Assembly (NCBI GenBank): GCA_001414485.1
Contig: LLEY01000005.1
Span: 434,001-498,000 of the forward strand
Direction of reading: 5' to 3'
DNA length: 64,000 nucleotides
From: Calycina herbarum
Taxonomy: Eukaryota; Ascomycota; Leotiomycetes; Helotiales; Pezizellaceae
The position numbers and the translations under genes are program-made. The stretch's first letter is position 1. Every line of letters starts with the position of its first letter. This document shows, one piece after another, positions 1-10,518 of the stretch. The notes beneath the pieces were generated by a model. It made no database searches and had not been told where the DNA came from. It saw only the letters and a program-made list of their open reading frames with translations.

Positions 1-1
1 C

Positions 2-106
2 CTGCCGCCGCTTGCTTTTGAGATTGCGAGGGAGACGAAGGAGTTGGTGCTTAGGGTTGATGTTATTGATGGGGATCAACGAGGGGGGGATGATGACTTT
101 TCATGA
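2..106 (+). CDS. C-terminal end of an unidentified protein (partial)
   Basis: One frame is open from the left edge to a TGA and encodes about 34 residues, mixed hydrophobic and charged, with a Gly-Asp-rich acidic tail (GGDDDFS at the end). The other two plus frames stop early. Only this tail is visible, so the family cannot be named and the open frame could be chance. The sequence after the stop is low-complexity and AG/GT-rich, as expected of a 3' UTR or intergenic DNA. Confidence 0.35.
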   Translation: MPPLAFEIARETKELVLRVDVIDGDQRGGDDDFS

Positions 107-1254
107 ATGAGAAAGGAAAAGATGGTTCTAGTTTCACGACCGAAAGATTACTTATACCCACCACCCAACGATGAGGAGTATTAATTCTTTTTTTTTATAC
201 ATTTTATTTTGCATAGCGGATTTGCGGCTTTGCTTTTTTTAAACCCACCGGACGACACACACGGGCGGCGGTGAGGGATTCTATATTGTTGAGCTTTTTT
301 GGGGACGATACGACAAAGTACCCAATTGATGTAATGGACATGGCATGGCATGAGATTGAGTACACGGACGAAGGGACTTAGTGTTTCATGGGCGTATGAC
401 ATTGATGGCGGCTCGTTATCTTTTTTGCTGTTGCTTTTGGGTCGTTATTGGTCATTGTTTGGGAGGCGGCTTCTGTTTTTTACGTCTTCTCTGATGAGAG
501 GATGTGAATGTTTATAGTTGGGGTTGGGGAGAAGAGATGTGTAATTAAATTCTTGGGAAGGGGGCACGCACGAGGAGGACGAGAGGCGGGAGGAGGGAAG
601 CAGAGAATGGGGAGGGGATGAGACGAAGAGGATGAAGAGAAAGGGAAGAGGTTAGGGAATAGGTTAGGGTAAAGGTTTATTAAATAGGGGGAAACAGATG
701 TGATTATATTTTGTCGCTTGGACGGGGATTCAATGAAATACCTCGTTTCTTTATTGGGAATTGATAGTCAAGGATCTCCTTGCATTGTGATTTTCGAACT
801 TGTGGGTAGGGGTAGGTGGGTTGAAGAGTTGAGTGACGGACGGGGATGGAGCTGCTGGTAGGTCACCGATGGCAGTCAGGTAGCGTCATTGCGCAGTTGG
901 TGACTGGATGAGAGAAGACCTTGAGAATGATGAACAAAGAATATGGAATATGGAATGATGTCGTTGGAAAATGGTAAAGGGGTTTTGGGTGCTATTTGGA
1001 GGCTAATGATTTAGTGAGGCGTCGGTTCACTTATATAATGATGACAACACCCATCAGAATAGAAGTAGTCATTAGCTACGAACTAAGTGATTGTGATGTC
1101 AGAATTCAAAGAGAATAAATATCGAGAGACCTGCTCATTCCGAAGCTCCCACTCCATAACCACAACTCTTATCCATCGGTGACAACCAACATCCAACAAC
1201 ACACACACCTTTTTTCAGACTAAACAACACTCAATTTCAACACTCCATCCCAAC
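107..1254. other. Intergenic region with G/A-rich low-complexity DNA
   Basis: No coding region is convincing here. Positions 560-680 are purine-rich on the plus strand and hold two copies of the telomere-type hexamer TTAGGG (within 652-670), which looks like compositional coincidence rather than a telomere. The last 100 bases before 1255 are pyrimidine/CA-rich (runs of cacaca and cttttttc) and fit the promoter and 5' UTR of the small gene that follows. Confidence 0.4.
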
Positions 1255-1671
1255 ATGGCCTCGCAATCCAAGAAGACCGGACCACCCCGTCCTCAAGCCG
1301 AAACGCAACAACCCAACACAACCCCCCAACCCGCTCCTCAAGCGCAAATCCAACAACAACAACAACAACGTCCCGAAGGAGAACCCCACGTTGTGACGGG
1401 AATATGGCAAGGACTCTTCCGACTCCCCACCGAGTACCGAACACTCATCTGTTTGCAGAGGGCCAACTTGCAGAGGCTTGCGGTGGCCAAGGAGGAACGT
1501 GCCTTGCAGAATCTTCTGGCTGCTGAGAAGAGAGCGAGTAATCGGGAGAAGATTGCAGCGGCTTTGGAGAGGGCGAGGCTGGGGAATTATTCGGAGGGTA
1601 ATATTTTTTGTAGAGACCCGGGAGAGGTCGCGAGGGATAGGAGAGAGATGAGGAGGAGTTCGAAGTTGTAG
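1255..1671 (+). CDS. Small unrecognised protein, Pro/Gln-rich N-terminus and basic helical C-terminus (138 aa)
   Basis: I do not recognise this family. The frame is intronless. The start sits in a good fungal context (CCAACATGG) after a CA/CT-rich leader. Residues 1-45 are Pro/Gln-rich with a run of seven Gln. Residues 48-62 (VTGIWQGLFRLPTEY) look like a short folded motif. Residues 65-115 are rich in Ala, Arg, Glu and Leu and should be helical (RAANLQRL, ALQNLLAAEKRAS type stretches). The end is basic (DRREMRRSSKL). There is no signal peptide or membrane segment. An antisense frame (1237-1944) is longer but low in complexity, so I take it as the shadow. It is probably a small intracellular protein of unknown role. 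Confidence 0.55.
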   Translation: MASQSKKTGPPRPQAETQQPNTTPQPAPQAQIQQQQQQRPEGEPHVVTGIWQGLFRLPTEYRTLICLQRANLQRLAVAKEERALQNLLAAEKRASNREKIAAALERARLGNYSEGNIFCRDPGEVARDRREMRRSSKL

Positions 1672-3459
1672 GGTGGAAGGAGGAGGGATATTGGGGGAGG
1701 GGAGATGAGAAATTGGTTTTGGGAGGCTGGAGTTTCTTTTGTTTGGGGGTTTTTTGGGGTGGGGATGCGAGGAGAATACTGGGACATAGGATCTAATCTT
1801 ACTGGAATTTTGATCCTTGCTTTTTTTTGGATATTGGAGATTACTTCTATGACTGAGTGAGTGAAGAAAAGAAAGCAGAAATGAGATTCCAAGGACGAAT
1901 GAGTACACGAATTTTTTCCACCCCGGGAGACGAAGACTAGGCATTTAAAGTATAAATATGAACTTGTAGGAACCGAAATCCGAGAAGAGAGAATTCAGTA
2001 TGAAAATGCCCATTAGTTTGTTTATATCAGTGTAGATTTTGGTAACTGAAGATTACTTGCGTCCACCTAACACAAATTCTGACATCCTTTGGAGGATTAT
2101 GAAATGGACTCGGTTTGGTTTGGGGGATAGGAAAGTTATACGATCGAAGAGTAGACTACACTCAACGAATTGTTCTTCGAAGTTCGAGTCCAATTCTGAA
2201 AGAAGTTGAACGAAGAATCAAGTAACAGTACGACAAAAAATCAACCTGGGAAAACACCAAGGACGAAGACACAAACTCTCCGAAAAAGAAAAAAACGTGG
2301 GGTATCAGGATGAAGCTTCTCTGATAGGCCAAATAAGGTGCCATATATGGAAGGTGCTACTGCAATGCAAGCCACCAGAGGCACTTTACGCTGCAGCTCT
2401 TTCAATACAGACGAGAAAACACGAAGGAGACTCGACAGGACTGAAACTCATTGTCCTTTCTCAAGAATCGAAAGCAAAGAAAACCACTTGATTACAGGTC
2501 TTGGCATGAAATAAAGCAAACAAAGCGAAGAATCAGAAAGCTTCTGGATCAAATAAAAAAAGAGCGACAGCCGCGGTACTTCGTAAAATGGAAAACTCAT
2601 TTGAACTTGGGCAAGGTGGGGTTAATGCAACCACGTGATCTTCTTTCCCAACCTCCTATTTTGCACTCCCACTTTTAAAACTCGACTGATGATCCCCAGT
2701 TGACGGAATTATGCATGCTTCTTCTCCACTGCTGCCACGCCATCGGCGGAATCTTCTTTAGCAAACCAACGTTGTGGGATTTCTTTTTCTCATGCCAACC
2801 GAGGAAGGTTTAGGTTTCGCCCTGCCAAAGTTAGCCAAACGTTGGTAGCACATTACACTCCTAGACTGGAAATGAACCGCTACTTGTAGCTAAGACCTGT
2901 CACAGTCTCTTCGAATCATCTGTTTTCCTCGCCCTTGCAGTCCTCACTCGATTGAGTCGCTTCATGCATGTTGTCTCTCGGTGATTCCTATCGTCTTTCT
3001 TATCGCGCGTTTTATGAGATGATCAAGTCCATTTGCAACTTTTCAACCTGTCTGTCGATCTTATCAAATCCACTTTAAGATGTTTGGTACGGGCCAAATG
3101 GCCGGCCATTGGCCAACGAGAGCTCATGTTGGTAGCTGCTCGCCCCGGAATCTTAAAGTATCCGTGGGAAATCGATACAAGTGTGCAGTAGTGGAAATGT
3201 CGAAAAGCCTTTTCCCCCAAAGCCTTGTCAAGATCGACCATGTCCGTGATTCGCCATTGCTTTTTGTAATCGGAGAACCAACACTCAAGTCAGTTCATTC
3301 ATCACCGAGATGGTGGAATTTCCAAACCACGCTATAAAAAACTGGGCCAGGGTCTCCCCTTGACGCCGGAAATCCCTTCATCCCCATCAGCGCAGAACCT
3401 CAAGACCTCATAGTCTGGAGCTTCATCCACGCTGTGAGCTTGAGTTCTTCACAGAAGCC
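1672..3459. other. Intergenic region upstream of the P450 gene
   Basis: Several frames of 60-85 codons exist on both strands, but none has recognisable motifs, good codon use or plausible exon partners. The last 100 bases before 3460 (from TATAAAAAAC at 3333) look like a core promoter with a TATA-like element and a CT-rich leader, fitting the P450 start. Confidence 0.35.
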
Positions 3460-5432
3460 ATGTTCTTCCAATCAAATTTTGCGAATGCAAGCTTAGTAGG
3501 CATCGCCGCTCACCTGGGTCTTTTCATCCGCGGTGAGTGGCATATGCAGGCGCCAAAACTCGTCTTCGCACATATCATTCTATCTTTGGTGACACTTGGT
3601 CTCAATTTTCGAATTTCTGGATTTTCTTCAATTGCTGTTTCTAATTCGTGTGCGATTCTTGGGGGCTACGTTTGTGGGCTATTTTCAAGCATCTCGTTAT
3701 ATCGACTTTCGCCGTACCATCGACTATCCAAGTTTCCTGGTCCAAGACTTGCAAGTCTTAGCAAACTCTGGCATGTTTGGCAATGCCGAGACTCTCGCAA
3801 CCATTTGGTCGTCGAGCGATTGCATGATGAATATCCAGGCGACTTTGTAAGAATAGGTAAGTTGAGATTTTGGTTTTTCCTGACACTCTGAGCTTTTGTT
3901 CTAACATTTTCAGGTCCAAGTGAGATAGCTGTTTACCATCCAGATGGCTTTGATATTGCCCTTGGTCTGGGGACAAAATGTACCAAATCCGACTTTTTCG
4001 ACATGATGTTACCCAATTTCTCCATTGTGTTTACCCGAGATGAGAAAACCCACCATGCCAGGCGTCACGTATGGACAAAAGCTCTCAGTATGAAATGTAA
4101 GTTCCCAAAACATCTCAGAATTTCCATATCATCTTATACGAGCTAAATCGATTCCTTTGTATAGCCATTATGCTATATCAACCCCGAATCAATCGCCAAA
4201 TAGAAGTTCTAAGAACCCAAATTCGCGAATCAGCTACCGCGCGTAAAGGAGTCGTGATAAACGATGTCTTGTACTGGTTTACCTTTGACGCAATGGGTGA
4301 GTTTGCATTCGGCGAAGATTTTGGTATGATGAGAGAAAAGAAGTGGCATTTCTGTATTGGTATGTTCCGAAGAGCACTGTCTCTGTTGGGTATGTTTTCT
4401 TCGGTCATGTGGATTATTCGAATTGGGTTCGAATTGTTTCCTTGGGCGCCCAGAGCAAGAGATTGGCTTTCCATGGAGGCTTTTTGTCATAAGCAGATGG
4501 ATAAACGGGCTTTGGTATGTTCTAGGGATTTCTGTTTTTGAACGTGGGCTGATTCAATATAGACCCGAGAGGGGGAAATAGATGTCGCATCGTTCTTCCT
4601 TGAAGAAGCGGACAAGCAAGGAAAGGAACATGCCATCGCCAGAGACAAATGGCTCAAGGGTGACGCAACCACAGCTATTGTTGCTGGGAGGTAAGTCCAA
4701 TCCCATCTTCTATTTACATAGCAGTTAATTTTTCCCCACAGCGATACCACTGCTCCATCATTTGTTTTTATATTCTACTGTCTCGCCAAATACCCTGAGC
4801 ATACAGAGAAAATATTTGAAGAAGTTAAAGATGTAGATACCCTAGATATCGCTACCGTAACAGCATTACCCCACCTCAACGGCGTCATCAACGAGGCTAT
4901 GAGACTTCATCCTGTTCTTCTTACTGGTATATCTCGACTCACGCCCCCAGAAGGAGTGATGTTTGGTAAAACTTTTGTCCCTGGGAATACCAAACTTCTG
5001 CTCCCAGCTTGCGTGATTTCGAAACGTAAGTCTCTTCTCCAGACAATTCATCCACATCATATTCGCTGACATCGTTTACGCTGTATAGTTGAAAGTGCTT
5101 TCGTCCGCGGCACAGAATTCATCCCAGAACGTTGGTACAGCAAACCGGAAATGATTAAGAAAAGACATGCCTTTGCACCTTTTGGAATGGGTAAGTTCCT
5201 CTCCCTCCCTTATCCATTACCTCATGCACTAACATGAATCATAGGTCGAATGACATGTGCTGGTAATGGCCTAGCCATGACTCAATTACGTTTGGTAACT
5301 GCGACTCTCATCAAGGATTTCAAGATCAGTTTTGCGCCTGGTGAGGATGGAATTCCCTTTTTGAGGGATATGAGGGATCAGTTGACTGCTCAGCCTGGAC
5401 AATTGGAGTTGTTGTTTGAGGAAAGGAAATGA
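3460..5432 (+). CDS. Cytochrome P450 monooxygenase (microsomal, fungal class)
   Basis: Haem-thiolate monooxygenase of about 543 residues; substrate unknown. Splicing gives seven exons: 3460-3856, 3914-4096, 4165-4514, 4563-4690, 4742-5025, 5089-5190 and 5245-5432, all with GT..AG introns and consistent phases. The N-terminus has hydrophobic membrane segments (around residues 25-75) followed by the proline-rich KFPGPRLAS hinge, so it should be ER-anchored. The I-helix oxygen-binding motif is AGSDTT (about residues 351-356), the K-helix ExxR is EAMR (about 403), the PERW motif is FIPERW, and the haem loop is FGMGRMTCAG with the Cys ligand near 486. All catalytic motifs are intact, so the gene should be functional. 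No biosynthetic-cluster partner is adjacent, so a detoxification or lone secondary-metabolism role cannot be told apart. Confidence 0.93.
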
Positions 5433-7475
5433 AATGAATGAATGACTTGTTGGGTAGATGATTGGATGAATTTAGTTGGTAGATGAGACGTTGTGCAGAA
5501 TAGACTTTGCTTGAAATTATGAGACAATTTTTTTGACTCACACGTTTAATATCTGATGCGCTTGTCCTTTTTACAGTAAAGTATTCCTGGTGAGGTGGAT
5601 ATTGATTTGTCGAGGCTAATGGTCGAGCAACTTGGGTGAGTGTACTATCCCGAAGAAAATATGGTACTGAACTTTCCCTAACTTGGTAAAATCCCACCTT
5701 TGCTCATTAGAAGGGGACGTATATAAAGTCGTCATGCATCGTAAACTTGTTTAATCAACAAAATTATAGCAGAAAGTTAGAATACTTAAACCAAAATGCA
5801 AGCTTTACAGTAAGACCAAGTTGCTTGATAATTGATATTTGAGCTTCCTTTATTTAATTGATTCAATTAATCCAGATAACATAATGAATTGAAAACTGTT
5901 TAGATATTACCTGTAAAATTCACGTTACCATGTAGTAGCAAATTCACCCATTGTACTGTACTTGCGGAAATCCAGGTCACAGATCAGATTTTTGAGATTT
6001 GTAAGTATTCATCCTAAAATCAAGCTAGAGAATACTTACTACTTAGCAGCTGTTTGAAATTGGAGCTTACTGGCATTGTGACGAGTAAGCTATCATTTTC
6101 CAAGTGAACTACAACTATTCCAAGCAAACTATTTCTTCCACGAAGGCCACTGGATATTGCTAGGTTACTCGTGGCTTGCTAGCGTGTGACTCGTAGCTTA
6201 CTCGTAAGGTAACCCATGACTCACTGGCAAGTAAGCTATGGATTTGCAAGTGTCCCACTCTCTCGACGTGGTTGAAAATTGTTCCAGGGTAAGCTACAAA
6301 ATCCGAGTAAGCCAAAATTGGCACGTAAGCTATCATCTAACGTGTAAGCTACCATTTGAAGAATAAGCCACAACCTCGGTAACTTCATATTCACAAGGGC
6401 AAAAACAACACACTTCTCTACAACAAATTTTGTCTTCCAATTTCCAATTTCCTGACTGATGGGTTTCTATTCCAATAAAAGAAGTCTATCTGTTTCTCTA
6501 CCTTTAGCAGACCTCGGCATCTGGAATTACAAGGAAGGTCCACAGCTATATTTGGATGGCTTTTTTCCAATTTGATCTCGCTCTGCTTGGTTCTAGGCAC
6601 GTTCTAATGCGCTGGCTCGGTTTAATATTTTATCCGATAGTCGGAGTGGAAAAACTATCTCCAGTGAGTAATTAAGTACTAGAATAAGTAATATGAAGAG
6701 TAAAGTAACGTATAGACTAAAGTCTCAAGAAAACTTGCACTTATTAATTACTTTTATGTTAGTTACTCTCCTTCCTATAGGCTAGGTAAAAACCTATGAA
6801 AACCCTCGCAAAATCAACTATCTATTTACTAATTTTCTCACTGGTCTAGAATCCAGGTTTCCAGTCAATATCTCTCTAGATACATCCATTCCATTTCAAA
6901 GTAGGTTTAGAAAGGTTCCAAGAGTAAGAGTCCCCTGAAAGTTCCACTAGAACGTGTTCCATTTGCCGAGGTCTGACCTTTAGGTGTCAGATGATTGGTG
7001 ATTGCTCTCGACCACCACTTTAAAAAACATTGTCCAAATTGGTTAGAACAATTACAGTTATCATTCCAGAGGATTTAGAAGAATCAGGAAACCAGCTTTC
7101 TAATCCTTGGATGTAATCTCGAACAATATTTTCAATTAACCTAGATCATTTCGAACAATTTTCACCGAAATGTTACATGTCGAATCTCACATAATAGCAC
7201 AGGTGACAGGTAGACTCAAATTATGTGATACAAGTGTAGCAAGTTGAAAATACATATTAACAGCTACAGCAAGAGCCAGTAAATCCTTCTTTGACCTAGT
7301 AATCCATGATCCTCGTCACGACCGGGTGTCGTCTCGGAGCTCAACATGATTCTGAAGACTCTAAAACACCAACCTGCAATATCAGTCCGACAGGGCAAAT
7401 TCTGACAACATAGCAAACCATCTTGAGAGCAACTTTTTGGGGTATCCGATCCACAATTACGTGCCCGCACTACCT
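5433..7475. other. Intergenic AT-rich region holding a GTAAGC-type dispersed repeat
   Basis: No gene is supported. The stretch contains the repeat block described separately at 6080-6380. The rest is AT-rich with scattered stops in all frames. The stretch just before 7476 is the 3' flank of the minus-strand F-box gene. Confidence 0.35.
6080..6380. repeat. Degenerate repeat of short GTAAGC(T/C) units
   Basis: The heptamer GTAAGCT or GTAAGCC, or close variants (TAAGCC, GTAGCTTAC), recurs about ten times in 300 bases on both strands, usually preceded by CGA/GCGA/CCGA and followed by ATCA, ACCA or CAAA. Spacing is irregular, so this is not a clean tandem satellite. A second block with the same words lies at 29655-30045. 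Confidence 0.55.
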
Positions 7476-9019
7476 TCACCCTCTGAACATTAGTGGTTCC
7501 GCGGAGGTGACCCAGTATATATCGATATCAGCTTCTTTAAATGCGGTCTGAACGTCAAGGGTGTCGTCAGGATCGAGCTCTTCAATCTCTTCGACTCTTG
7601 GTAAGAGGCTAGAGTAATTGAATTGCCAGCCGACGACGGTCTTCAAATCAGGATATCGGCTATCTTTATTTCGAGCAATATCGCATAACCAGTTGGAAAG
7701 GTCCTCATCCTCAAAGTCCGTGAAAGAATAGAAGGGAGGTGCGCACATGTCTTCTATATTGTCGCTCAGTGTAGGTAATATCTTAAAGTGGAGTTCTTCA
7801 AGACGAGGAGGGAGGATAGCAGAGACTGCGGGAAAGGGTTCCTCGAGGTCAGGACATTCGTCAGATTCTTCGTCAGAATATTCGAGAAGATCATATATGA
7901 TATGGTCACCCATCGCCCGAGAAGCTGCCTGAGAAGCTGCCTGAGAAGCTGCCTCTCGAGCTTCTTCTTCTGACAACATCACAAGCTCCCGGGGGACCCT
8001 AGGGCGCCGGAGTTGTGGAACGTCGTGAGGTTGATACCAGGCGTTGGGATATCATCATAAACATCATTTCTCAGACGACCGCTCAAAGAAAATTCCTCCA
8101 GATTGTCCCGCTGTGATTGAAGAGCATCCACAATTTCAGCTCCAGACAATGTGGTCATGTTGTGATAACCCCCGAAGGGCAGTTGCTCCAAGTGAGCGAA
8201 GAAATCGTAGCTGAATTCCTCGATACGTAATGATTGCAGAGCTTTAGGCCATGGCAACACTTCAGCGAGATCTGGACCGCTAAGAACAGTAGCCGGAAGT
8301 GACAAGTGGATAACACTTGAAGTCTTTGCTCGATTGTCTTGGTCTTCTCGTCTGGGGCGAAAGATATCCCAGGAAACCAAGCCCATCACGGCCAATGACT
8401 TGAGTGTAGGAATACAGAACAGAGCATACAGCATATCTCTATTTGTCTGGTGTTTGTCGAAGGGGAAGAGCGGATCTTTTAGACTAAGAAGTGACGCATG
8501 TACTTCCAAAGAAGTCAACGCCGAAAGTGATTTGAACTCTTCAAGGCTGTATATTGGTCTGAGGTGCAAGAGTTTCAAAGAGGGACCCAGTAGAGCTAGT
8601 GCATTGAACACCAACTTTTCCATAGGGGAAGTGACCCATCTGAAACTGCAAGCGGAAACAAGTGAGAGTACCTGAGAAGATTCGGAGATGGTGCGTACGA
8701 AAAGGTCAAGCTTGAATATGTTCGAGTCCCGACGACCAGGAACGTGGTTGCTCCACGCGCCGACTGGGTAGTGGACTTTTCGCGACCAGTCTGGAAATGG
8801 CAGAGGGGATTTAGAGTATCTCGAAATCTGTCTTTCCTCAAGCGTGGATTTGTTGTTGCTTGATGTAGCTCATGAAAGTGGACGTGTCTGTAAAGGAGAA
8901 CATTGGCCTGTTGATGGAAAGCCTTCGACACGTGAGCAAGAACGAGGAGGAGAGTCGTGGGGAGTGGTGCGGAGGATATTAAGAAGGACTGCGGAAACTC
9001 TCGGAGTCAGTATTGCCAT
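7476..9019 (-). pseudogene. F-box / leucine-rich-repeat protein gene with broken frame
   Basis: Four consecutive minus-strand frames carry what reads as one F-box protein. The first frame starts at 9019 and encodes an F-box-like stretch (LLNILRTTPHDS). The next continues it with LAHVSKAFHQQANVLLYRH, the classic end of a fungal F-box. The third (about 8860-7979) has Leu-rich repeats (TLKSLAVMGL, ALQSLRIEEF, NLEEFSLSGR). The fourth ends at 7476 with an acidic region and a typical tail (LPPRLEELHF, SNWLCDIARN). The switches, near 8950, 8760-8870 and 8010, have no usable GT..AG introns of normal length, so indels are the simplest reading. Such proteins recruit substrates to SCF ubiquitin ligases. 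A 12-bp unit encoding AASQ is repeated three times near 7920-7956. Sequencing indels are the main alternative to decay. Confidence 0.6.
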
Positions 9020-9779
9020 TTCTAGAAGCATGTCCGAGGGTAATGAGGATGCAATGGGCTGTCTGTCCAAGGAGGAAATAAGAGGCTCAATCCTCCTTAA
9101 ACAACCGGAAAGAGAACTCAAAGAATACCCACTTTCGGGAGGAAGCGTTCCAAGATGTGTTGAGACCGGAGACGGCATTGTTTCGTATGTTAGCCTTTGG
9201 CCTTTTGCGACACGATGAATTGACTTGGTGTCGACAATTGAGTCTGGTTGTTGAGAGGCTGTCGAAAAGGAAGGAGGTATCTCCGTGACTGATGGCCAAA
9301 GGTACTAGTCCGCTTAAACCTCGGCAGGAAGGTGCATCTCAACTCACGTTGTTGTTCCAACTTTACCCTAAATACTTTGGAACAATGAAACTGGATTATT
9401 CTAAATCACCTGGGTTAATATTTCAAATTGCTCCAAATATCTAGGGTAATCACTTTGAATTATTTTGTATAGTGGGAACAACGAGCTAGAAAGGCAGGTA
9501 CGAACTTGAAATTCACTGCCGCTTTTACGATAGAATAGTAGCAGTATTAGCCTCACAGGAGAGCTCGCAACTCAACGCAAGGTAGATTCAAACTTTCTAC
9601 GGCCGAGATAATGGTCAACTAGCATTCTCCGAATCGTCTGATATTTTTCTTTTGTTTTTACGATTTTTTGATCTAGAGTTATTCGAGGCTGTAGATTTTC
9701 GTAGGGTCGCCACTTATTCTGTCCACTACAAGTACCTACCCTACCGACCGGATTCGATCACGAACCCCACCACAACACC
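9020..9779. other. Intergenic region between the F-box gene and nicotinamidase
   Basis: Contains the hairpin element at 9351-9482. No gene is seen. The last 60 bases before 9780 are CA-rich leader sequence (cccaccacaacaccATGG). Confidence 0.4.
9351..9482. mobile_element. Hairpin-type miniature element (MITE-like), copy 1
   Basis: The outer ends are inverted: GTTGTTCCAACT on the left and AGTGGGAACAAC on the right. Inside them lie longer inverted arms, ACCCTAAATACTTTGGAACA at 9365-9384 and its partner GCTCCAAATATCTAGGGTAA at 9430-9449, so the whole can fold as a hairpin. It has no coding capacity. I could not define a target duplication with confidence. A related hairpin lies in an intron at 25976-26056. 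Confidence 0.55.
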
Positions 9780-10518
9780 ATGGCTTCAGGAACCTTCAAC
9801 CCCGCTCTGATAATCGTCGATCTGCAAGAAGACTTCTGTCCCCCGGTAAACAGTAATCATGTTCTTCTGCAGTTCAAGACTAATAATTCGCAATCAGAAT
9901 GGAACTCTCGCTGTCCCCAACGGCCGCGATATAATCCCCATCATCAACCAACTCCTCGACCTCCCATTTACCATCAAAGTCGCGACGAAAGACTGGCATC
10001 CAGCAGATCACATATCATTCGCCTCCAACCACCCCAACAAGAAGCCCTTCGTTGATTTCACAACCATCATAAACCCCGCGAACGAGGACGAGAAATACGA
10101 GAGCAGACTATGGCCTGTGCATTGTGTACAAAACACTCCCGGGGCGGAGCTCGTTCCAGAGTTGCGTGTGGACAAAGTTGATAGGATCGTGGAGAAAGGG
10201 ATGAGGAAGGAGGTGGAGATGTACAGTGCTTTCTACGATCCGCTCGAATCACCACGAAGCAGTGACAGTGGTCTTGCGGATGTATTGAGGGAAAAGGAGA
10301 TCACGGATTGTTTTGTGGTTGGACTGGCATTTGATTATTGCGTTAAAGCTACGGCTTTGGATAGTGCCAAGGAGGGATTCAAGACTTGGGTAATAGAGGA
10401 GGGCACGAGGGCTGTAGATGCAACAGCATGGGAGAAAGTAGTATCGGAATTGAAGGCTGGGGGTGTCCCGGTTGTTGGGGTGGGCGGAGAGGAAGTCAAG
10501 AGAGTCGGGAGTTTATAG
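9780..10518 (+). CDS. PNC1: Nicotinamidase (PNC1/PncA family)
   Basis: Hydrolyses nicotinamide to nicotinate and ammonia in the NAD salvage pathway; it also relieves nicotinamide inhibition of sirtuins. Two exons, 9780-9845 and 9898-10518, are joined by a 52-nt intron to give 228 residues, close to the usual size (yeast Pnc1 is 216). The join restores the conserved core (DFCPPNGTLAV). The catalytic triad is visible: Asp14 in VDLQEDF, Lys122 in VEKG, Cys170 in GLAFDYCVKA. Metal ligands are Asp54 and His56 (KDWHP) and His97 (WPVHC). The cis-peptide region before the Cys is normal. No signal peptide, so cytosolic or nuclear. The start has a good context and begins at the family's normal position. 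A single-frame reading from 9859 misses the catalytic Asp, so the intron matters. Confidence 0.95.

Noticed and set aside
652..675. TTAGGG copies suggesting a telomere or interstitial telomeric repeat
   Set aside because: Just two hexamers, not in tandem register, within a generally AG-rich tract.
1237..1944. 235-codon minus-strand frame opposite the small gene at 1255-1671
   Set aside because: Low complexity, no motifs; it mirrors the Gln/Pro-rich coding strand, whereas the plus frame has a better start context and a helical C-terminal half.
8637..8700. Apparent 26-nt GT..AG intron in the F-box gene
   Set aside because: Too short for a fungal intron, and the same frame reads through it with sensible protein sequence.
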